This document shows, piece by piece, positions 53,167 through 61,818 of a stretch of DNA of 64,000 bases (positions are counted from its first letter, which is position 1; every line of letters begins with the position of its first letter). The DNA is taken from NCBI RefSeq assembly GCF_025345615.1, contig NZ_JAODWD010000006.1:480410-544409 (forward strand). Direction: 5' to 3'. The stretch comes from Mycobacterium deserti. Lineage in GTDB: Bacteria > Actinomycetota > Actinomycetes > Mycobacteriales > Mycobacteriaceae. A program made the translations under genes and the position numbers. The notes beneath the pieces were generated by a model. The model made no database searches. It saw only the letters and a list, made by a program, of their open reading frames with translations, and was not told where the DNA came from.

Positions 53167-53370
53167 ATGCCACAGGGAACTGTGAAGTGGTTCAACGCGG
53201 AGAAGGGCTTCGGCTTCATCGCCCCGGAGGACGGATCCGCTGACGTTTTTGTCCACTACACGGAAATTCAGGGAAGCGGCTTCCGCACCCTGGAGGAAAA
53301 CCAGAAGGTCGAGTTCGAGGTCGGCCAGAGCCCCAAGGGGCCTCAGGCCACGGGTGTCCGCGCCGTCTAG
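53167..53370 (+). CDS. cspA: Cold-shock protein CspA
   Basis: A 67-residue single-domain RNA chaperone. Both RNA-binding motifs are present, KGFGFIAP and DVFVHYTEI, with the start PQGTVKWFNAEKG. It keeps RNA unfolded in the cytoplasm. AGGAAACAACAGGAAATG gives a good ribosome site. A strong terminator follows 20 bases after the stop, so it is a single-gene unit. Confidence 0.97.
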   Translation: MPQGTVKWFNAEKGFGFIAPEDGSADVFVHYTEIQGSGFRTLEENQKVEFEVGQSPKGPQATGVRAV

Positions 53371-53390
53371 CCAGACCAAATCCATCGAAG

Positions 53391-53440
53391 AAAACACCCC
53401 GCGCTCTCCCAGTCGAGGAACACGCGGGGTGTTCTCTATT
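53391..53440 (+). terminator. Terminator after cspA
   Basis: AACACCCCGCG (53393-53403) and CGCGGGGTGTT (53423-53433) form a perfect 11-bp stem, followed by TCTCTATT. It lies 20 bases after the cspA stop. Confidence 0.85.
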
Positions 53441-53496
53441 GCGGCACCCGGCCCGGCTGACCGCTTCGCAGTCGACTACTGCCTTACTGTCGATCT

Positions 53497-54075
53497 GTGA
53501 GCCAGCTGTCGTTCTTCTCGGCAGAGTCGGTGCCGCCCGCGGTCGCCGACCTGACGGGGCTGCTCGCCGCGCCGGGTCAGGTGGTCGTGGTGGGCCAGGG
53601 CGCTCGGTTGTCGGTGGTGGTGGACCGGCTGTGGCGCGCGGAGGCGCTCGCCGAGATGATCACCGAGGCGGGCCTGCAGCCGGAGATCGCGCGCACCGAC
53701 GAGAACACTCCGCTGATTCGCACGTCGGTGGATCCGCGGCTGGTCCCCATCGCGGGCGACTGGACCCGTGGCGCCGTGAAGACGGTGCCTCCGCAATGGC
53801 TACCAGGGCCGCGCGAATTGCGTGCCTGGACGTTGGCGTCGGGCACTCCGGAGGCCGACCGCTACCTGCTCGGCCTCGATCCGCACGCCCCCGACACGCA
53901 TTCACCGCTGGCGTCAGCCATGATGAGGGTCGGGATAGCCCCGACATTGATAGGTACCCGCGGGTCGCACCCGGCGCTGCGAATCAGTGGTCGTCGGCGG
54001 TTATCGCGGCTGGTAGAGAATGTGGGGGAACCCCCTGGCGCCGTCGAGGCGTTCGAGCAGTGGCCGCGCCTCTGA
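53497..54075 (+). CDS. Conserved mycobacterial protein (Rv3647c-type)
   Basis: A 192-residue soluble protein: LSFFSAESVPPAVADLTGLL, then VVVGQGARLSVVVDRLWRAE and LIRTSVDPRLVPIAGDWTRG, with a C-terminal LRISGRRRLSRLVENVGEPP. It matches the Rv3647c family, placed between cspA and topA in mycobacteria. No function is known. The GTG at 53497 is the first start after the terminator. It may share topA transcription. Confidence 0.85.
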   Translation: MSQLSFFSAESVPPAVADLTGLLAAPGQVVVVGQGARLSVVVDRLWRAEALAEMITEAGLQPEIARTDENTPLIRTSVDPRLVPIAGDWTRGAVKTVPPQWLPGPRELRAWTLASGTPEADRYLLGLDPHAPDTHSPLASAMMRVGIAPTLIGTRGSHPALRISGRRRLSRLVENVGEPPGAVEAFEQWPRL

Positions 54076-54155
54076 GGGGCGCGAGCGCAGGGGCCGGTTT
54101 GCGTCGGCCCGCGCGGGGTGCGAAATTGTCAGTTGCCGACGGGGTCGGTCGACCG

Positions 54156-54169
54156 CCCTTATAAAAGGG
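54156..54169 (+). promoter_or_regulatory. Palindromic TATA region upstream of topA
   Basis: CCCTTATAAAAGGG is a near-perfect palindrome containing TATAAA, 45 bases before the topA start. It looks like a -10 element. No well-spaced -35 is seen (TTGCCG is 21 bases upstream). Confidence 0.45.
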
Positions 54170-54213
54170 AGCCCCGCGCCGTGGGCAATTGAGGAAGTGG
54201 AGCGTAGGCACAG

Positions 54214-57009
54214 GTGGCAGACGGGGACCGCGGGAGCGGCCGCAACGGAACGGTGCGGCGACTCGTCATTGTCGAGTCGCCCACCAAAGCGCGCAAAATA
54301 GCTGGGTACCTCGGGTCGAACTACATCGTCGAGTCGTCACGCGGACACATCCGCGACCTGCCCCGGGCGGCCGCCGACGTGCCCGCGAAGTACAAATCGG
54401 AGCCATGGGCGCGCCTCGGTGTCAACGTCGACGCCGACTTCGAACCGCTCTACATCGTCAGCCCGGACAAGAAGAACACCGTCAGCGAGCTGAAAAGCCT
54501 GCTGAAGGACGTCGACGAGCTTTATCTGGCCACGGACGGCGACCGCGAGGGTGAGGCCATCGCCTGGCATCTGCTCGAGACGCTGAAGCCGCGCATCCCG
54601 GTCAAACGAATGGTGTTCCACGAGATCACCGAGCCGGCGATCCGGGCCGCCGCCGAGGATCCGCGAGACCTGGACATCGACCTGGTCGATGCGCAGGAGA
54701 CCCGCCGCATCCTTGACCGGCTGTACGGCTACGAGGTCTCTCCGGTGCTGTGGAAGAAGGTCGCGCCGAAGCTGTCGGCCGGCCGCGTCCAGTCGGTCGC
54801 GACCCGCATCATCGTGCAGCGTGAACGCGAGCGCATGGCGTTCCGCAGCGCGGGCTATTGGGACGTCACCGCTGAACTCGACGCCAGCGTCTCCGACGCG
54901 CAAGCGTCGCCGCCCAGGTTCACCGCGAAGCTGAATTCGGTCGACGGTCGCCGGGTGGCCACCGGACGCGATTTCGACTCGCTGGGCGGGCTGAAGAAGC
55001 CCGACGAGGTGCTCGTGCTCGACGAGGCCGCCGCGGGCGCTCTGGCGACCGGCCTGCGCGGCGCCCAGCTGGCCGTGTCGTCGGTGGAGCAGAAGCCCTA
55101 CACCCGCAGGCCCTACGCCCCGTTCATGACGTCCACGCTGCAGCAGGAGGCCGGCCGCAAGCTGCGGTTCTCCTCGGAGCGCACGATGAGCATCGCGCAG
55201 CGGCTCTACGAGAACGGCTACATCACCTATATGCGTACCGACTCGACCACGCTGTCGGAGTCGGCGATCACCGCGGCGCGCAACCAGGCACGGCAGCTCT
55301 ACGGCGAGGAGTACGTGCACCCGTCGCCGCGGCAGTACACCCGCAAGGTCAAGAACGCCCAGGAGGCGCACGAGGCCATCCGGCCCGCAGGCGACGTGTT
55401 CCAGACGCCGGGGCAGCTGCACTCGGCGCTGGACCAGGACGAGTTTCGGCTCTACGAGCTGATTTGGCAGCGCACGGTCGCTTCCCAGATGGCCGACGCG
55501 CGCGGGACGACGCTGTCGTTGCGCATCTCCGGTGTCGCCAGCGACGGTCAGCAGGTGGTGTTCTCCGCCAGCGGCCGCACCATCACGTTCGCCGGCTTCC
55601 TCAAGGCCTACGTCGAGAGCCTCGACGAGCAGGCCGGTGGTGAGGCCGACGACGCCGAGAGCCGGTTGCCGAACCTGACCCAGGGGCAGCGCGTCGATGC
55701 GGCCGGCCTGACCGCCGACGGGCACACCACCAGCCCGCCCGCCCGCTACACCGAGGCCTCGCTGATCAAGGCGCTCGAAGACCTGGGCATCGGCCGCCCG
55801 TCGACGTACTCGTCGATCATCAAGACCATCCAGGACCGCGGCTACGTGCACAAGAAGGGCAGCGCGCTGGTGCCGTCGTGGGTGGCGTTCGCCGTCATCG
55901 GTCTGCTGGAGCAGCACTTCGCGCGGCTGGTCGACTACGACTTCACCGCTGCCATGGAGGACGAACTCGACGAGATCGCCTCGGGCAACGAGCGACGCAG
56001 CAACTGGCTGAATAACTTTTACTTCGGCGGCGAACACGGCGTCGAGGGCTCGATCGCACGCGCTGGCGGTCTCAAGAAGCTGGTCGGTGGCAATCTCGAA
56101 GAGATCGACGCCCGAGAAGTCAACTCCATCAAGCTTTTCGACGACGACCAGGGCCGCGCCATCAACGTCCGCGTCGGACGCAACGGCCCGTATCTGGAGC
56201 GGATGATCGCCGACGACGACGGTGAGCCGACACCGCAGCGCGCTAACCTCAAAGACGAGCTGACACCCGATGAGCTGACGCTGGAGTTGGCCGAAAAGCT
56301 GTTCAGCACACCGCAAGAGGGTCGATCTCTGGGTGTGGACCCGGCGACGGGCCATGAGATCGTGGCCAAGGACGGTCGCTACGGTCCCTACGTCACCGAG
56401 GTCTTGCCCGAGCCGCCGGAGGACGAGGACGGCGCACCGGCCAAGAAGGGCAAGAAGCCGACGGGTCCCAAGCCGAGGACCGGCTCACTGCTGCGGTCGA
56501 TGGATCTGGAGACGGTGACGCTCGACGATGCGCTGCGGCTGCTGTCGTTGCCGCGCGTCGTCGGCGTCGACCCGAACACGGGTGAGGAGATCACCGCACA
56601 GAACGGCCGCTACGGGCCCTACCTGAAGCGCGGCACGGACTCTCGATCGCTGACCACCGAAGAGCAGATGTTCGACATCACGCTCGACGAGGCGCTGAAG
56701 ATCTACTCCGAACCCAAACGGCGTGGCGGACAGCGTGCTGCGGCTCCACCGCTGCGCGAGCTGGGCAATGACCCGGCGACCGACCAGCCGATGGTGATCA
56801 AGGATGGCCGGTTCGGCCCGTACGTCACCGACGGCGAGACGAATGCCAGCTTGCGTAAGGGCGACGACGTCTTGTCTATCACCGACGAGCGGGCCGCCGA
56901 GCTGCTGGCTGACCGCCGGGCCCGCGGACCGGTCAAGCGGACGAAGAAGGCCGCCAAGAAAGCGCCCGCGAAGAAGACCGGCGCGAAGAAGGCCGCCAAG
57001 AAGTCCTGA
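54214..57009 (+). CDS. topA: DNA topoisomerase I
   Basis: A 931-residue type IA topoisomerase that relaxes negative supercoils. The TOPRIM domain opens with VIVESPTKARKIAGYLG and has DGDREGEAIAW; the catalytic Tyr is in YITYMRTDSTTLSES near residue 339. The C-terminal half holds the repeated mycobacterial modules GRYGPYVTEV, GRYGPYLKRG and GRFGPYVTDG without zinc Cys, then a Lys-rich tail (KRTKKAAKKAPAKKTGAKK) that binds DNA. GTG start, 4 residues shorter than M. tuberculosis TopA. Confidence 0.97.
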   Translation: MADGDRGSGRNGTVRRLVIVESPTKARKIAGYLGSNYIVESSRGHIRDLPRAAADVPAKYKSEPWARLGVNVDADFEPLYIVSPDKKNTVSELKSLLKDVDELYLATDGDREGEAIAWHLLETLKPRIPVKRMVFHEITEPAIRAAAEDPRDLDIDLVDAQETRRILDRLYGYEVSPVLWKKVAPKLSAGRVQSVATRIIVQRERERMAFRSAGYWDVTAELDASVSDAQASPPRFTAKLNSVDGRRVATGRDFDSLGGLKKPDEVLVLDEAAAGALATGLRGAQLAVSSVEQKPYTRRPYAPFMTSTLQQEAGRKLRFSSERTMSIAQRLYENGYITYMRTDSTTLSESAITAARNQARQLYGEEYVHPSPRQYTRKVKNAQEAHEAIRPAGDVFQTPGQLHSALDQDEFRLYELIWQRTVASQMADARGTTLSLRISGVASDGQQVVFSASGRTITFAGFLKAYVESLDEQAGGEADDAESRLPNLTQGQRVDAAGLTADGHTTSPPARYTEASLIKALEDLGIGRPSTYSSIIKTIQDRGYVHKKGSALVPSWVAFAVIGLLEQHFARLVDYDFTAAMEDELDEIASGNERRSNWLNNFYFGGEHGVEGSIARAGGLKKLVGGNLEEIDAREVNSIKLFDDDQGRAINVRVGRNGPYLERMIADDDGEPTPQRANLKDELTPDELTLELAEKLFSTPQEGRSLGVDPATGHEIVAKDGRYGPYVTEVLPEPPEDEDGAPAKKGKKPTGPKPRTGSLLRSMDLETVTLDDALRLLSLPRVVGVDPNTGEEITAQNGRYGPYLKRGTDSRSLTTEEQMFDITLDEALKIYSEPKRRGGQRAAAPPLRELGNDPATDQPMVIKDGRFGPYVTDGETNASLRKGDDVLSITDERAAELLADRRARGPVKRTKKAAKKAPAKKTGAKKAAKKS

Positions 57010-57012
57010 GCG

Positions 57013-58623
57013 TCACCGCCGGACGTCGCTGGAGATCTCGGATTCTTCCAGCCCGGCATCACTGGGCGACACCAGGTTCAGCGGCCGGGCCAGTTGCGTC
57101 GGGGCCACCCGTCCGCGCAGTTCGACGATCTCGCCGACGTCCCAGCACAGCGCCTCGGCATCGAGTGCACCGCTGACCGCGATGGCCGACGCGAGCACGT
57201 GGCCCTGCTCCAGCTTGGCCAGTTCCGTTAGTCGCGCGGCCTCGTTGACCGGATCGCCGATCACCGTGTACTCGAAGCGGGCCTGCGCGCCGATGTGTCC
57301 GGCGATGGCGCGGCCCGCCGACACGCCGATGCCGAACTCGGTCTGACCCAACACCTCGATCAGGTCGTCGTGCAGTTCACGCGACGCGGCCAGCGCCGCC
57401 CCGCAGGCGTCGGGATGCTCGATGGGCGCACCGAAGATGGCCAGTGCCGCGTCACCCTGGAATTTGTTGACGAACCCGCCGTGGCGGTTCACCGTGTCGA
57501 CGACGACGCGAAAGAAGTCGTTGAGCAGGTTGACGACCTCCGAGGCCGGAATGGTCGCCGCCAACTGCGTCGAACCGACGAGGTCGACAAAAAGTACTGC
57601 GACGTCGCGTTCTTGACCACCCAACTCGGTTCCGCGTTCGAGTGCACGCCGCGCGACGTCTTCGCCGACGTAGCGACCGAACAAATCGCGCAGGCGCTGC
57701 CGCTCGGACAGGTCGCGCACCATGTCGTTGAATCCCGCCTGCAGCAAGCCTAACTCGCTGGCGTCGTAGATCTGCATGTGCGCGTTGTAATTGCCGCGCT
57801 GCACTTCGCCCAGCGCCCAGCGCAATTGGCGTAGCGGGTCGGCGATCGACATCGCGACCAGCACCGTGCCGAACAGGCCGATCGCCAGCGCGGAGATGGC
57901 CAGGAACAGAAGTGGCGTGGTCATCCGGTCCGCGGGTGCGGTCAACACCTCGAACTTGCTCGCCACCAGGGCGAGCACGATCGTCAGGATCGGCACGCCG
58001 GTAGACAGCACCCAGGTCAACACCTGCCGCAGGATCACACCGGGCGCTCGGAAGTTCTCCGGAACGCCGCCGCGCAGGGCGGCCACCGCGACGGGGCGCA
58101 GCACACGCTCTGATTGCAGGTACCCGATGATCGCCGTGGCGGTGGCACCGAGCCCCGTGGCAACCGCGACCACCGGCGCGGACTTACTGGCGACCGGCCA
58201 GCTGGCAACGATGAAGACGATCGAGCCCAGCATCCAGTTCATGACGCTGATCACCGTGCGGTAGTACGGCATCCTCAGCGCGCGGGTGCGGGCCACCTCG
58301 GTGTCGGCGGGGTCGCGGTCGCGCAACAGCATGTCGCGGCGCTGCCAACGCATGACGGGCAGCAGCATCCGCAGGCTGAGGAACGCCCCGATCGTGAACG
58401 AGATGAACAGGTAACCGAGGAAGATCGCAAGGTTGGACGTGGGCAGATCCTGCAGCTGAATGCGGTCCTCGGGTGGCAGGCCGAAGCGGAGGAACCCGAA
58501 GACCAGCAGCGCACCGATGATGTCGGACTGCAGCATGCCCAGCGCGAACACCGGCCATGGCGTGCGCACGACCCATCGGACGAATGCACTGATTCGTCCG
58601 ATCGGCGGGGCCTCGGTGGTCAC
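57013..58623 (-). CDS. Membrane adenylate cyclase (Rv3645-type)
   Basis: A 536-residue class III cyclase. Six membrane helices (~20-260), a HAMP linker (IADPLRQLRWALGEVQRGNY) and a catalytic domain with metal-binding Asp in VAVLFVDLVGSTQLA and GDAALAIFGAP, substrate Lys in NKFQGD, and the adenine-selecting YTVIGDPVNEAARL. Rv3645 is a main source of cAMP in M. tuberculosis. It lies four bases from topA's stop, convergent. Confidence 0.95.
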   Translation of the reverse strand: MTTEAPPIGRISAFVRWVVRTPWPVFALGMLQSDIIGALLVFGFLRFGLPPEDRIQLQDLPTSNLAIFLGYLFISFTIGAFLSLRMLLPVMRWQRRDMLLRDRDPADTEVARTRALRMPYYRTVISVMNWMLGSIVFIVASWPVASKSAPVVAVATGLGATATAIIGYLQSERVLRPVAVAALRGGVPENFRAPGVILRQVLTWVLSTGVPILTIVLALVASKFEVLTAPADRMTTPLLFLAISALAIGLFGTVLVAMSIADPLRQLRWALGEVQRGNYNAHMQIYDASELGLLQAGFNDMVRDLSERQRLRDLFGRYVGEDVARRALERGTELGGQERDVAVLFVDLVGSTQLAATIPASEVVNLLNDFFRVVVDTVNRHGGFVNKFQGDAALAIFGAPIEHPDACGAALAASRELHDDLIEVLGQTEFGIGVSAGRAIAGHIGAQARFEYTVIGDPVNEAARLTELAKLEQGHVLASAIAVSGALDAEALCWDVGEIVELRGRVAPTQLARPLNLVSPSDAGLEESEISSDVRR

Positions 58624-58705
58624 CCGACAACCGTATCGGGCGAGGGCGACCAGATTGGGTGGTCTGGGACGGACGTGTCGGTTCGCAGCATTACTGTTAT
58701 CTGCG

Positions 58706-59914
58706 ATGACCGGGGTCTTCTCGCGCTTGGTGGGGCAGGACGCGGTGGAAGCCGAGTTGGTGGCCGCCGCGCGGGCCGCGCGCGGTGACGCTGCTCACAG
58801 TGCCGCCGTGACCGGAACCATGACACACGCCTGGTTGATCACCGGACCGCCGGGGTCCGGACGGTCGGTGGCGGCCCTGTGCTTCGCCGCGGCGTTGCAG
58901 TGCTCGTCCGACGGGGTCCCGGGCTGTGGCGAATGCCGTGCGTGCACGACGACGATGGCCGGCACTCACGCCGATGTGCGGCGCATCATCCCGGAGGGGT
59001 TGTCCATCGGCGTCGACGACATGCGCAACATCGTGCAGATCGCGTCGCGGCGCCCCGGCACCGGCCGCTGGCAGATCGTGCTGGTCGAGGACGCCGACCG
59101 ACTCACCGAGGGCGCCGCCAACGCGCTACTCAAGGTGGTCGAGGAGCCGCCGCCGTCGACGGTGTTTCTGCTGTGCGCGCCGTCGGTGGACCCCGAGGAC
59201 ATCGCGATCACCCTGAGGTCACGCTGCAGGCACGTCGCGTTGGTGACGCCGCCGGTGGACGCGATCGCGCGGGTGCTGGTCGAGGCTGACGGCCTGTCAG
59301 AGGCGGACGCCACGTGGGCGGCGTCTGTCAGCGGCGGCCATGTCGGACGGGCGCGTCGGCTGGCGACCGACGAGGAGGCGCGGGAGCGCCGAAAGCGAGC
59401 ATTGGGGCTGGCGCGGGATGCGGCAACGCCGTCGCGGGCGTATGCGGCGGCCGAGGAGTTGGTGGCCACCGCCGAGGCCGAGGCCCAGGCGCTCACGGCG
59501 GGTCGCAACGAAGCCGAGTCGGAGGAATTGCGCACAGCGCTCGGGGCGGGGGGCACAGGGAAGGGCACGGCGACCGCCATGCGCGGTGCGACCGGTGCGT
59601 TGAAAGATCTTGAGCGACGGCAGAAGTCGCGCCAGACCAGGGCGTCGCGAGACGCGCTCGATCGCGCGCTGATCGATCTGGCCACATACTTCCGTGATGC
59701 GCTGCTGGTGTCGTCCGGGGCGGGCGCGGTGCAGGCGAACCATCCCGACATGGCCGATCAGGTTGCCGCGATGGCCGCGCACGCCCCGCCGGACAAGCTG
59801 CTGCGCTGCATCGACGCGGTGCTGGAGTGCCGCGAGGCGCTGGCGGTGAACGTGAAGCCGAAGTTCGCGGTCGACGCCATGGTCGCGACGGTGGGGCAGG
59901 CGCTGCGCGACTGA
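58706..59914 (+). CDS. holB: DNA polymerase III delta' subunit
   Basis: A 402-residue clamp-loader subunit. SRLVGQDAVEAELVAAARAA opens it, Walker A is ITGPPGSGRSVAA with Arg in place of Lys (usual for the inactive delta' site), zinc Cys are in CSSDGVPGCGECRACTTT, and the EDADRLTEGAANALLKVVEEP segment and the C-terminal domain III follow. It sits in the replisome clamp loader with gamma/tau and delta. It matches Rv3644c in length. ATG 58706 is in the only good frame. Confidence 0.95.
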   Translation: MTGVFSRLVGQDAVEAELVAAARAARGDAAHSAAVTGTMTHAWLITGPPGSGRSVAALCFAAALQCSSDGVPGCGECRACTTTMAGTHADVRRIIPEGLSIGVDDMRNIVQIASRRPGTGRWQIVLVEDADRLTEGAANALLKVVEEPPPSTVFLLCAPSVDPEDIAITLRSRCRHVALVTPPVDAIARVLVEADGLSEADATWAASVSGGHVGRARRLATDEEARERRKRALGLARDAATPSRAYAAAEELVATAEAEAQALTAGRNEAESEELRTALGAGGTGKGTATAMRGATGALKDLERRQKSRQTRASRDALDRALIDLATYFRDALLVSSGAGAVQANHPDMADQVAAMAAHAPPDKLLRCIDAVLECREALAVNVKPKFAVDAMVATVGQALRD

Positions 59915-59915
59915 C

Positions 59916-59944
59916 TTGGGTCCGCGGCGGGCCTGCCGTAGACT
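59916..59944 (+). promoter_or_regulatory. tRNA-Thr promoter
   Basis: TTGGGT (59916-59921) and TAGACT (59939-59944) are spaced by exactly 17 bases, 19 bases before the tRNA-Thr gene. The -35 begins right after the holB stop. Confidence 0.75.
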
Positions 59945-59962
59945 CGTGCCGCCGAACGGCAC

Positions 59963-60035
59963 GCCACCTTAGCTCAGTCGGTAGAGCGATTCACTCGTAA
60001 TGAATAGGTCGGGGGTTCGATTCCCCCAGGTGGCT
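59963..60035 (+). tRNA. tRNA-Thr (anticodon CGT)
   Basis: A 73-base gene with acceptor GCCACCT...AGGTGGC, D arm GCTCAGTCGGTAGAGC, anticodon arm ATTCA-CTCGTAA-TGAAT giving CGT (threonine), and T arm GGGGGTTCGATTCCCCC. CCA is not encoded. Its second half is also the antisense end of the next hydrolase gene. Confidence 0.95.
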
Positions 60036-60887
60036 CAGAAATTCGTCGACCAACGGGACGACCTCGTCGAGGTGCGTCTCGAGCAGCCAGTGCCCGCCGC
60101 CGAGCAGATGCAGAGGCGCGTCGGGCAGATCGCGGTGGTAGGCCCGTGCCGACTCCTCAGGCATGTAGCCGTCATGTGGTCCCCAGACGATCAGCGTCGG
60201 CGGTTGGTGCTCGCGCAGGTAGGCCTGCTCGTCGGCGAACCACTGCAGCGTATTGGGCTGGTCCTCGAGCAAGTGGATGAGGTTGGCCAGGCGGTCGGGG
60301 GTGTTCATCAGCGTCCAGTGCAGGGTCCACAGGTCGGGGCTGATGCGGTCAGCGACGTCGTCGGGCAACTCGCCGCGGAATTCGGTCTCGAATCCGGCCA
60401 GGGTGACGTGCTGGGCGATGCGCCGGCGGGAGTCGGGGCCGGGGTTGTCCCAGATCTCCCTCAAGAACTCGTACTTGGGTCCGAGCGCGTCTTCGTAGAT
60501 GTCGCCGTTCTGGATAACGAGGCCGGCGACGCGTTGGGGCATGGCCATGGCGAGGCGGAAGCCGAATTGCGAGCCGTAGTCATGGAGCCAGATGACGTAG
60601 CGCTGAAGGTCGAGTGCGTGGACGAATCTCTCCAGGAAGTCGCCGTAAGCGGCGAAGGTGTAGCCGAAGTCGTCGACGGAAGGCGTTGCACTGTAGCCGA
60701 ACCCGGGAAGATCAGGGGCGATGAGGCGCCAGCGATGTCCGAGCGAGGCCATGAGGTTGCGGTATACGTAGGACGACGCCGGGTATCCGTGGGGGAGTAG
60801 CACCACAGGTGCGTCGGTGGGGCCCGCTTCGCGATAGAAGGTGTCGAGGCCGTCGACGACGATTCGATGATGGGTGACGGGGTTCAC
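59991..60887 (-). CDS. Alpha/beta hydrolase ending inside tRNA-Thr
   Basis: A 298-residue alpha/beta hydrolase. LLPHGYPASSYVYRNLM has the HG motif, the nucleophile is Asp in WLHDYGSQFGFRLA, and GGGHWLLETHLDE has the catalytic His. The Asp nucleophile points to haloalkane dehalogenase or epoxide hydrolase relatives; the substrate is unknown. The last 14 residues and the stop (SHLGESNPRPIHYE) are encoded by the reverse of the 3' half of tRNA-Thr, so the true family end is replaced. This suggests insertion at the tRNA. Confidence 0.9.
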   Translation of the reverse strand: MNPVTHHRIVVDGLDTFYREAGPTDAPVVLLPHGYPASSYVYRNLMASLGHRWRLIAPDLPGFGYSATPSVDDFGYTFAAYGDFLERFVHALDLQRYVIWLHDYGSQFGFRLAMAMPQRVAGLVIQNGDIYEDALGPKYEFLREIWDNPGPDSRRRIAQHVTLAGFETEFRGELPDDVADRISPDLWTLHWTLMNTPDRLANLIHLLEDQPNTLQWFADEQAYLREHQPPTLIVWGPHDGYMPEESARAYHRDLPDAPLHLLGGGHWLLETHLDEVVPLVDEFLSHLGESNPRPIHYE

Positions 60888-60989
60888 TGTTCTTGCAACA
60901 CCTCGCGGTTGATTTTCATGCCGAATCAGCGGCTGTCATCAGAGCTTCGCATCTGGCGACGGGGTCGGGTGCTTCGGCAAGACAGCCTT

Positions 60990-61150
60990 TCAAATCTGCT
61001 GGTGGCCCCCGATGTAGTCCAGAAACTCTGGCGCTACCACTCATTCGTGATCGGAGTAGACATTCCGGGCGTCGAACATGATGTCTGCCAGCTGGTTTGA
61101 CTCGGTGTAGGCGTGAACGACAACTGCTGGACCGGTAGGCAGGTCGCCTG
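60990..61150 (-). pseudogene. Remnant of a gene, interrupted by a stop
   Basis: After the reductase gene stop the minus strand reads GPAVVVHAYTESNQLADIMF, then DARNVYSDHE, a TGA, and VVAPEFLDYIGGHQQI before TGA. The composition is protein-like, with a Tyr/Asp/His-rich block, and only one in-frame stop breaks it. No start exists. It looks like the end of a decayed gene. The original function is not recognised. Confidence 0.4.
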
Positions 61151-61163
61151 ACTGTGTCTTCGA

Positions 61164-61730
61164 TCAGTCGTGTTTGGCCTCGTATCGCAGCAGGACCGTG
61201 CCGCCCGGAAAGGTGCGGTTCTCCAACAGTCGCAGCGAGATCCATGACGGCAGTGTTGGGAAGAACGGGGTGCCGCCACCCACGGCGGTGGGCCCGACCA
61301 CGATCCGGTACTCGTCCACCAGTCCGGCCTGCACGATCGGTGCGGCCAGCGTCGCGCCGGCCACCTCCAGCTGGCCATCGGTTTCGGCTTTCAGCTTCGT
61401 GACCACGTCGACGGGGTCGCCGCGTTCCAGGCGGGAGTTCCAGTCGACGGACTCCAGGGTGCGCGAGAACACGACCTTGGGCATGTCGCGCCAGATGTGG
61501 GCGAAGTCGACGATCAGTGGGGTAGCGTCCGGGGCCTTGTCGGCGGTCGGCCAGTACGCGGACATCATTTCGTAGAGCCGCCGCCCGTAGAACGACAGGG
61601 CGGTCTCCCGCTCGAAGTCGTTCCAGTACTGGTGCAGTTCTTCGCTCGGATCGGACCAGTCGATGTTGCCTTGCGCGTCGGCGATGTACCCGTCCACCGA
61701 CACGTTGAAGCCATAGATGAGTTTGCCCAT
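61164..61730 (-). CDS. Dihydrofolate-reductase/RibD-C family protein
   Basis: A 188-residue protein with the RibD C-terminal fold, related to DHFR: MGKLIYGFNVSVDGYIADAQ at the start, LSFYGRRLYEMMSAYWPTAD, KVVFSRTLESVDWNSRL, and GATLAAPIVQAGLVDEYRI with GPTAVGGGTPFFP. Such proteins use NADPH; true substrates are usually unknown. ATG 61730 begins the family pattern. It lies in the low-GC accessory segment. Confidence 0.88.
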   Translation of the reverse strand: MGKLIYGFNVSVDGYIADAQGNIDWSDPSEELHQYWNDFERETALSFYGRRLYEMMSAYWPTADKAPDATPLIVDFAHIWRDMPKVVFSRTLESVDWNSRLERGDPVDVVTKLKAETDGQLEVAGATLAAPIVQAGLVDEYRIVVGPTAVGGGTPFFPTLPSWISLRLLENRTFPGGTVLLRYEAKHD

Positions 61731-61818
61731 GGAGATCAGACTGCACCGGCGGGCGAAACTCATCGCGAGACCACACGAGACATCGTCAAATCGTTGCGGG
61801 GTCGGGGCGCGCTCCGAC

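Noticed and set aside
54337..56355. 672-residue minus-strand protein inside topA
   Set aside because: It is the shadow of topA codon bias; its composition is Val, Arg and His-rich with no domain.
58706..59914. HolB loss of function from Arg in Walker A
   Set aside because: Delta' subunits do not hydrolyse ATP and Arg at this place is usual in the group.
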